DNA of 64,000 bases, from the NCBI RefSeq assembly GCF_030144325.1, contig NZ_CP126308.1, positions 248,001 through 312,000 on the forward strand, read 5' to 3'. The notes beneath the pieces are model-generated. The model searched no databases, was not told the DNA's origin, and saw nothing but the letters and a program-made list of their open reading frames with translations. The DNA is from Bosea vestrisii. Its GTDB lineage: Bacteria; Pseudomonadota; Alphaproteobacteria; Rhizobiales; Beijerinckiaceae. A program made the translations under genes and the position numbers. Positions 59,217-64,000 of the stretch are shown one piece after another. Positions within the stretch are counted from its first letter, which is position 1, and every line of letters begins with the position of its first letter.

Positions 59217-59509
59217 CGGCGCGCGACCTCGAGCAACCGCTGATCACCCCACTGGTCAAGGCGTTGACGCGGGCGCCGACGCTCATGGGCGTGCCGTACC
59301 TGTATTTCATGTTCAACGGCGTCGCCTCGTCGGTCTGCTTCCTCGTCTCGCACAACCTCCTGATGCTGTTGGTCGCGATCCCGCTGCATCTCTTCGGCTA
59401 CGTGCTGACTCTGCGCGACGACCGCATCTTCGAGATCCTCTTCGTCAAATCCTCGCGCTGCCCGCCGCGCTCACGCGCCTTCTGGGGCGCCGACAGCTAT
59501 CGCGTGTGA
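59213..59509 (+). CDS. virB3: T4SS protein VirB3
   Basis: 98 residues. Short cytoplasmic start (LITPLVKALTRAPTLMGVPY), one or two membrane helices (CFLVSHNLLMLLVAIPLHLF), then the conserved DDRIFEILFVKSSRCPPR and W-G-x-x-S-Y end. VirB3 works with the VirB4 ATPase. ATGA overlap with virB2. Confidence 0.9.
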   Translation: MTARDLEQPLITPLVKALTRAPTLMGVPYLYFMFNGVASSVCFLVSHNLLMLLVAIPLHLFGYVLTLRDDRIFEILFVKSSRCPPRSRAFWGADSYRV

Positions 59510-59519
59510 GGCCCAAAAA

Positions 59520-61931
59520 ATGGTCGCGCGAGCCCTCCTTGATGAGTTGACCTATGGCTCGGTCTCGCGCCGGGAACGGCCCGTCGCGGCGCATATTCCC
59601 TACTCCCGCCATGTCGACGATCACATCATCAGGACGCGCGACGGTCTGGTCATGACGATCCTGAAGCTCGAGGGCTACTCCTTCGAGACGGCCGATATGA
59701 GCGCGGTCAACTCGCGGCTGCTGGCGCGCAACGACGTCGTCCGCACGCTCGCCAACTCCCGCTTCGCGCTCGTCAGCCACATCATTCGGCGTGAGGTCGA
59801 ACCCGCGATCCCCTCGACCTTCGACAATGCGCTCTGCCGTGAGATCGACGGGCGCTATCAGGCCGCGCTCTCGACGCGGCGCATGTTCGTCAACGACCTC
59901 TATTTGACGATCGTGCGCAGAGCACTCCAGGGCCAGGCCGGCACGTTCGAGAGTTCGCTGTCACGTCTGCTCAGCCGCAAGGACGCAGGCGGCGAGACTG
60001 TCGCGATGCAGACCGCGCTCGGCGAGTTGCGAGATGCTGCGACCGCCGTCCGCGAAACGTTGTCCGCCTATGGCGCCCGCCCGCTCGGCGTCGTCTCACG
60101 CGATGGCATCTGGTTCTCGGAAGCCTCGGAGTTCCTGGTTCAACTCGTCAATGGCGGCCTGCCACGGCCGATGCATCTTCCGCGGATGAAGCTCGCTGAC
60201 GCGTTGTCGCTGAAGCGCATCTTCTTTGGCCGCAATGCCGTCGAAATCCGTGGCGCATCGCCTGACGACACGCGCTTTGGAGCGATGATCTCGATCCGCG
60301 AATACCCCGCCCAGACCGGCCCGGGATCGTTCGACAACCTGCTGCGCGTGCCGCACGAGTTCATCGCCACCCAGAGTTTCGCCATCGTCGATCGGCCGGA
60401 AGCCGCCAAACAGATCGACCGGGTGTCGCGCCAGGTCGATATGTCCGACGAAGCCGGCTCGATCGTCGCCGAGCAACTCGACGAGGCGAGGGACGACCTC
60501 CTCGCGTCCGAGGCGATCTATGGCGAGCATCATATGACCGTGATGTGCCTTGGCCGCGGCATGGCCGAGGTCGGCGCCACGGTGACGGCGGTGGGTGCGG
60601 CGCTCACCGACCGTTCGGTGATTTGGACCCGCGAGGACCTCAACTGCGAGCCAGCCTTCTGGGCGCAGCTCCCGGGAAACTTCCCCTATATCGCGCGCAA
60701 ATCGATCATCTCGTCGAAGAACTTTGCCGGCTTTGTCTCGCTGCATAATTATCCCAGCGGTCGGCCCGACAACAATCACTGGGGCCCGGCGATCTCGGTG
60801 TTCGAGACGACCTCGCAGACCGCCTATTACTACAACCACCACATCCGCGATCTCGGCAATTTCACCGTCGTCGGCCCATCCGGCTCGGGCAAGACGGTGT
60901 TCCTGTCGTTCATCTCGGCGCAGTCGCAGCGCGTCACGCCGCGACCGAAGCTGCTCTTCGTCGACAAGGATCGCGGCGCCGAGATTTTTATCCGAGCGCT
61001 GGGCGGCCAGTACGAGGTGCTGACGCCAGGCGAGCCGACCGGCTTCAATCCGCTGTCGCTACCCGACACCGCGCCCAACCGCGAATTCCTGTTCCAGCTC
61101 TTCGCCTTCATGCTCCGCCCGGCCAATGGCGGGGCGCTCAGCGCCTCGGAAGAACAGGTCATCCGCAACGCGATCGGCTCGGCGCTGGCGGGAGGTCGTG
61201 ACGGTCGGACGCTGCAGGCCTTCTCGACTCTGCTGCGCGGTCGCATCCGCGCAGGGGAGGGCGATTTGCTGGCGCGTCTGGAAAGCTGGATGCGGCCCGA
61301 TCAGCGAGGCTGGCTTTTCAACAACGAGCAGGACCAGTTTTCGCTCTCGTGCATTTTTGGCTTCGACATGACGCGGGTGCTCGACGACCCGGTCATCCGC
61401 ACCGCCGCGCTGATGTACATCTTCCACCGCACCGAGGAATTGCTAACCGGCGATCCAGTGATGATCTTCCTCGATGAGGGCTGGCGGCTGCTCGATGACG
61501 AGGTCTTCGCCTTTTTTATCAAGGACAAGCTCAAGACCATCCGGAAGCAAAACGGCATCATCGGCTTCGGCACGCAATCAGCCGCCGACATCGTCCGCTC
61601 CAAATCCGCCAACACGCTGATCGAGCAAACCGCAACCAACATCTTCTTCCCGAATCCGAAAGCCGATGACGAGAGCTACGCCCAGGCTTTTCGACTGTCG
61701 GAGCGCGAGGTCGCATGGATTCGCAACACGGTCCCGGAAAGCCGCTCGTTCCTGATCAAGCATGGCCGCGACAGCGTCATCGCCAAACTGAACCTCGCCG
61801 GCATGCCCGATCTGATCAAGGTGCTGTCGGGCCGCACCGAGACCGTCGCCGAACTGGCGGCATTGCGCGCCCGCGTCGGCGACGATCCTGCCGATTGGCT
61901 GCCGATCTTCATGGGAAGGAGCGACGCATGA
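59520..61931 (+). CDS. virB4: T4SS ATPase VirB4
   Basis: 803 residues, CagE/TrbE/VirB4 family. N-terminal domain (VAAHIPYSRHVDDHIIRTRD), Walker A VVGPSGSGKTVFLSF (Lys458), Walker B VMIFLDEGWRLLDD, followed by GIIGFGTQSAADIVRSKSAN, TLIEQTATNIFFPNPKA, and SLPESRSFLIKH-like VPESRSFLIKHG. Energises pilus assembly and transfer. Intact. Confidence 0.96.
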   Translation: MVARALLDELTYGSVSRRERPVAAHIPYSRHVDDHIIRTRDGLVMTILKLEGYSFETADMSAVNSRLLARNDVVRTLANSRFALVSHIIRREVEPAIPSTFDNALCREIDGRYQAALSTRRMFVNDLYLTIVRRALQGQAGTFESSLSRLLSRKDAGGETVAMQTALGELRDAATAVRETLSAYGARPLGVVSRDGIWFSEASEFLVQLVNGGLPRPMHLPRMKLADALSLKRIFFGRNAVEIRGASPDDTRFGAMISIREYPAQTGPGSFDNLLRVPHEFIATQSFAIVDRPEAAKQIDRVSRQVDMSDEAGSIVAEQLDEARDDLLASEAIYGEHHMTVMCLGRGMAEVGATVTAVGAALTDRSVIWTREDLNCEPAFWAQLPGNFPYIARKSIISSKNFAGFVSLHNYPSGRPDNNHWGPAISVFETTSQTAYYYNHHIRDLGNFTVVGPSGSGKTVFLSFISAQSQRVTPRPKLLFVDKDRGAEIFIRALGGQYEVLTPGEPTGFNPLSLPDTAPNREFLFQLFAFMLRPANGGALSASEEQVIRNAIGSALAGGRDGRTLQAFSTLLRGRIRAGEGDLLARLESWMRPDQRGWLFNNEQDQFSLSCIFGFDMTRVLDDPVIRTAALMYIFHRTEELLTGDPVMIFLDEGWRLLDDEVFAFFIKDKLKTIRKQNGIIGFGTQSAADIVRSKSANTLIEQTATNIFFPNPKADDESYAQAFRLSEREVAWIRNTVPESRSFLIKHGRDSVIAKLNLAGMPDLIKVLSGRTETVAELAALRARVGDDPADWLPIFMGRSDA

Positions 61932-62854
61932 GCGGGATCATCAGACCATGCCTGATCGTCTTCAGTCTGTTGGGCATCGCGCCTGCCTACGCCGCGATTC
62001 CGACCAACGATGCAAAACAGCTCGATGAGAAAGCTGCGACCTCGGGCACGACCATCAAGCTCGTCCCGATCACGACGCAACGAAAGACCGCCAATGACGG
62101 CGTCAAATGCGCCGTCACCACCGGGAAAAAGGCCGAGGTCAAGGATCCGGCGAGCAAGGCCCAGGCTGGCGCCGGCGCCAAGACGATTCAAGCTTATGCC
62201 CCCGCGATGCCGGCGACGCCCGCGGCCGATGCCAAGGGCGGCGCGCTAGCGAGTCAAAACCATTTCAAGACGACCGGCGACATCGTCGGCGGGCTCGAAG
62301 CCAGCCGCACGAGTCTGACGAGTGCCCAAAGCGCTTTTCGACAAGCCGGGCAGGAGGTCGGCACAGCCAAGACGGCCATGGCCGCCTTCGACATGAACAG
62401 TGCGGCGCGAACCCAGAACGGCCTTGCCTGGATGGGTGCGACCAATGCCACGAACATTTGGGTCACGGCGATCAACGCCCTCAACTTCGCACGCACCAGC
62501 GACCGTAGCCGCGGCGCCGGCGGTTTAAGGATGGGTGGTGGGCTCGCGTCGAACGGCACAATCTGCCCGGTCGGCATGATCGGCAGCGGCACGACCGCCG
62601 ATCCCTGCCGCAGCGCCTCGACCTGCTCGACGACGCCGATCGGTTCAACGCCAGATCCAGCCTGCGTCAGTGCGCGCTTTGTCGACAGCAGCGGCAACGT
62701 CCTGTTCTACCTGGCGCAAAGCCAGGAGCAGAACGCTGGCCATATCACTGTGAGAACCGGCGCGGCTCCTTCTGGCACCGGCGTATCAGGCTCGGGACTG
62801 ACAGCCAGCGAAGTGGCGGCCGCGCTTCAATCCATCACATCCCCAAACCGATAG
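61928..62854 (+). CDS. Exported T4SS-operon protein of unknown function
   Basis: 308 residues; ATGA overlap with virB4. Signal CLIVFSLLGIAPAYA. Ala/Thr/Gly-rich body with a helical part GLEASRTSLTSAQSAFRQAG, MAAFDMNSAARTQNGLAWMG and a cysteine-containing C-terminal third (ICPVGMIGSGTTADPCRSAS, TCSTTPIGSTPDPACVSA). No VirB family matches well; it occupies the virB4-virB5 slot. May be a pilus-tip or surface factor. Confidence 0.7.
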   Translation: MSGIIRPCLIVFSLLGIAPAYAAIPTNDAKQLDEKAATSGTTIKLVPITTQRKTANDGVKCAVTTGKKAEVKDPASKAQAGAGAKTIQAYAPAMPATPAADAKGGALASQNHFKTTGDIVGGLEASRTSLTSAQSAFRQAGQEVGTAKTAMAAFDMNSAARTQNGLAWMGATNATNIWVTAINALNFARTSDRSRGAGGLRMGGGLASNGTICPVGMIGSGTTADPCRSASTCSTTPIGSTPDPACVSARFVDSSGNVLFYLAQSQEQNAGHITVRTGAAPSGTGVSGSGLTASEVAAALQSITSPNR

Positions 62855-62863
62855 GAGATTGTC

Positions 62864-63574
62864 ATGCGGATCGCAGTTCTTGCGAGCATCGTCATCCTCG
62901 GCCCGAACCTGTGCCATGCCCAGGGGGTGCCGGTCATCGACAATGCGAACCTCGCCAAGGCGCAGGAGATCGCGACTCACACCCAGCAGATCCTGCAGGC
63001 CGATCGCGATATACTGCAGTTCACCAAGAAGACGCTGGAGGCTGTCACAGGCGACAAGACGTCGGACGCTCAGGGCAGTCTCGCGCAGATGGCGCTGGGC
63101 GGTGGATTCTCCATGGCGAAAGCGCCTTCGCTGGGCTCAGTGATTTCGGGCGGTGCGCTCTCTTTCACCGGCATGGGCTCGACCTCTCAGAACATCGTCT
63201 CCGGGCTGATCAACGGCCTGCAATTGGTGAAGACGATCACCGGCCTGACAGGCGGCCAATCGCATCCATCGGACAAGGCCTATTCCAATGCGGTCAATGT
63301 CGCGGCGACGCTGTCGGGACTGATCGACTCGACCCAAGGCGCGATTCAGACGCGCTCGAGCGCCTTCGTCCAGGGCGGTCAGCAGATCGGCCAGGCCAAG
63401 GATCTGAAGGGCAGCGTCGATCAGAACACGCAAATCCAGGTCCAGACCGGGCAAACGATCAACGAACTCACCGGCGTCGTGAACAACGCAGCCGCCGCGG
63501 CAAACCAGCAAAACCTCGATCGGATCGCGTCGGAATCGGCTGCCGCCCGCGCCATGGTTTTTTCGCAGCGCTGA
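62864..63574 (+). CDS. virB5: T4SS minor pilin VirB5
   Basis: 236 residues. Signal VLASIVILGPNLCHAQ followed by the VirB5/TraC start GVPVIDNANLAKAQEIATHT, QQILQADRDILQFTKKTLEA, and a C-terminal three-helix region (GSVDQNTQIQVQTGQTINEL, NNAAAAANQQNLDRIASESA, AARAMVF). Pilus-tip adhesin and assembly factor. Good conservation of the VID-x-ANL motif. Confidence 0.82.
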   Translation: MRIAVLASIVILGPNLCHAQGVPVIDNANLAKAQEIATHTQQILQADRDILQFTKKTLEAVTGDKTSDAQGSLAQMALGGGFSMAKAPSLGSVISGGALSFTGMGSTSQNIVSGLINGLQLVKTITGLTGGQSHPSDKAYSNAVNVAATLSGLIDSTQGAIQTRSSAFVQGGQQIGQAKDLKGSVDQNTQIQVQTGQTINELTGVVNNAAAAANQQNLDRIASESAAARAMVFSQR

Positions 63575-63588
63575 GGGGAAACGTCACC

Positions 63589-63780
63589 ATGCTCGGTCGC
63601 GGACCCGTCTTCTATTTTGTCGTAGCATCGAGCCTGGCGGTTGCCGTGCTGGCCTGCATCGTCACCATCGGTCGGCTGGTCATGCCGCAGGAGCCCGTTG
63701 CCCAGGTCGCGCCGCAGGCCGATGCCGAGGCAGCTTCTCGCGCCATGACGTTTTCGTCCCCGAAGGATCCTTCGCGATGA
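63589..63780 (+). CDS. Small single-helix membrane protein of the T4SS operon
   Basis: 63 residues: GPVFYFVVASSLAVAVLACI-VTIGRLVM is one membrane helix, then a short polar tail. Ribosome site GAGGGGAA. Small inner-membrane or entry-exclusion-like proteins are common at this point, between virB5 and virB6. ATGA overlap with the next gene. Confidence 0.6.
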   Translation: MLGRGPVFYFVVASSLAVAVLACIVTIGRLVMPQEPVAQVAPQADAEAASRAMTFSSPKDPSR

Positions 63781-63968
63781 AGCGGCATCTCGCGATCATC
63801 CTGGGCGCAATCACGCTCGGGCTCATGCTCTCGGCCTGCGCCTACAAGCCGCTGAAGGCGCCGTGCGGCCCTGACGAAAGCGGTCAGCCTTTAGCCTACG
63901 CCGCGACACCCTCCTTGCCAGAGCCGTTCGCATCAATCGACCCCTGCGGTCCGATGCAGCCGATCTGA
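63777..63968 (+). CDS. Small T4SS lipoprotein (VirB7 or entry-exclusion type)
   Basis: 63 residues. Lipobox LMLSAC, then AYKPLKAPCGPDESGQPLAY, FASIDPCGPMQPI. Size and lipidation suit VirB7, which ties VirB9 into the outer membrane, or an EexN-like surface exclusion lipoprotein. The sequence alone does not decide. Confidence 0.65.
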   Translation: MKRHLAIILGAITLGLMLSACAYKPLKAPCGPDESGQPLAYAATPSLPEPFASIDPCGPMQPI

Positions 63969-63977
63969 GCCGCCGGC

Positions 63978-64000
63978 ATGGGCAATTTCTCCATCACCAC
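63978..64000 (+). CDS. virB6: Start of the next T4SS gene, probably virB6, cut by window edge
   Basis: ATG at 63978 opens MGNFSIT, nine bases after the lipoprotein stop and in the operon's direction. virB6 is the gene expected here. Only seven codons are visible, so this rests on position. Confidence 0.4.

Noticed and set aside
1..64000. CRISPR arrays, tRNA, rRNA, nod boxes, riboswitches
   Set aside because: Looked for; no regularly spaced repeats, cloverleaf, rRNA stretch, nod-box-like repeat or known aptamer pattern was found by eye.

Overview
The window is GC-rich DNA from an alphaproteobacterium, most likely of the order Hyphomicrobiales (Rhizobiales). Three things point there: a repABC replication module, a rhizobial-type (Rhc) type III secretion system with recognisable tts boxes, and a VirB-type conjugation operon. 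I cannot name the genus. Because repABC and the conjugation genes share the window, the whole piece is best read as part of a large plasmid (or a plasmid-derived chromid), not chromosome. No rRNA, tRNA or CRISPR array was seen.

Layout. 1-3.3 kb: the end of a galactofuranose-type sugar ABC transporter (YtfR-YtfT-YjfF) and its GntR/FadR regulator. 3.3-31 kb: the T3SS island. It holds a split secretin (RhcC1 plus a CpaC-like RhcC2), the full export apparatus and sorting platform (SctU-T-S-R-Q-O-N-L-K-J-I on the minus strand; SctD and SctV on the plus strand), Tad-pilus-like outer-membrane lipoproteins (CpaD-like, TadD-like), a TtsI-like response regulator, and three large effector-like proteins: a LysM/SH3 protein with a DUF6973-like end, a NopE1-like autocleaving DUF1521 protein, and a nuclease toxin followed by a YezG/DUF600-type immunity gene. 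Three good and two degenerate copies of one 30-bp tts-box-like element precede the nolB operon, two tiny glycine-rich genes and the three effector genes, which ties these into one regulon.

31-41 kb: plasmid core with a cold-shock gene, ScpB plus DUF1403, VapBC, a tyrosine recombinase, a RES-Xre toxin-antitoxin pair, a WGR protein and repC-repB-repA, with a candidate antisense RNA and two identical 22-bp parS-like palindromes. 41-53 kb: accessory regulators and a metabolic cluster (IclR, M24 peptidase, threonine-synthase-like enzyme, TctCBA transporter, and a convergent cysteine-synthase-like enzyme with a GHMP kinase). This cluster is bracketed by two paralogous Xre regulators with nearly identical promoters at identical spacing. 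53-64 kb: a conjugative T4SS, with small exported proteins and SNase-fold proteins on the minus strand, and VirB1-VirB2-VirB3-VirB4-x-VirB5-y-lipoprotein-(VirB6 start) on the plus strand.

Quality caveat: at least six single-base length differences in short G or C runs break otherwise intact genes (effector 4061-7239, ttsI-like, sctR, sctQ twice, virB1). They look like homopolymer errors of the assembly, so these genes should not be called pseudogenes without checking the reads.
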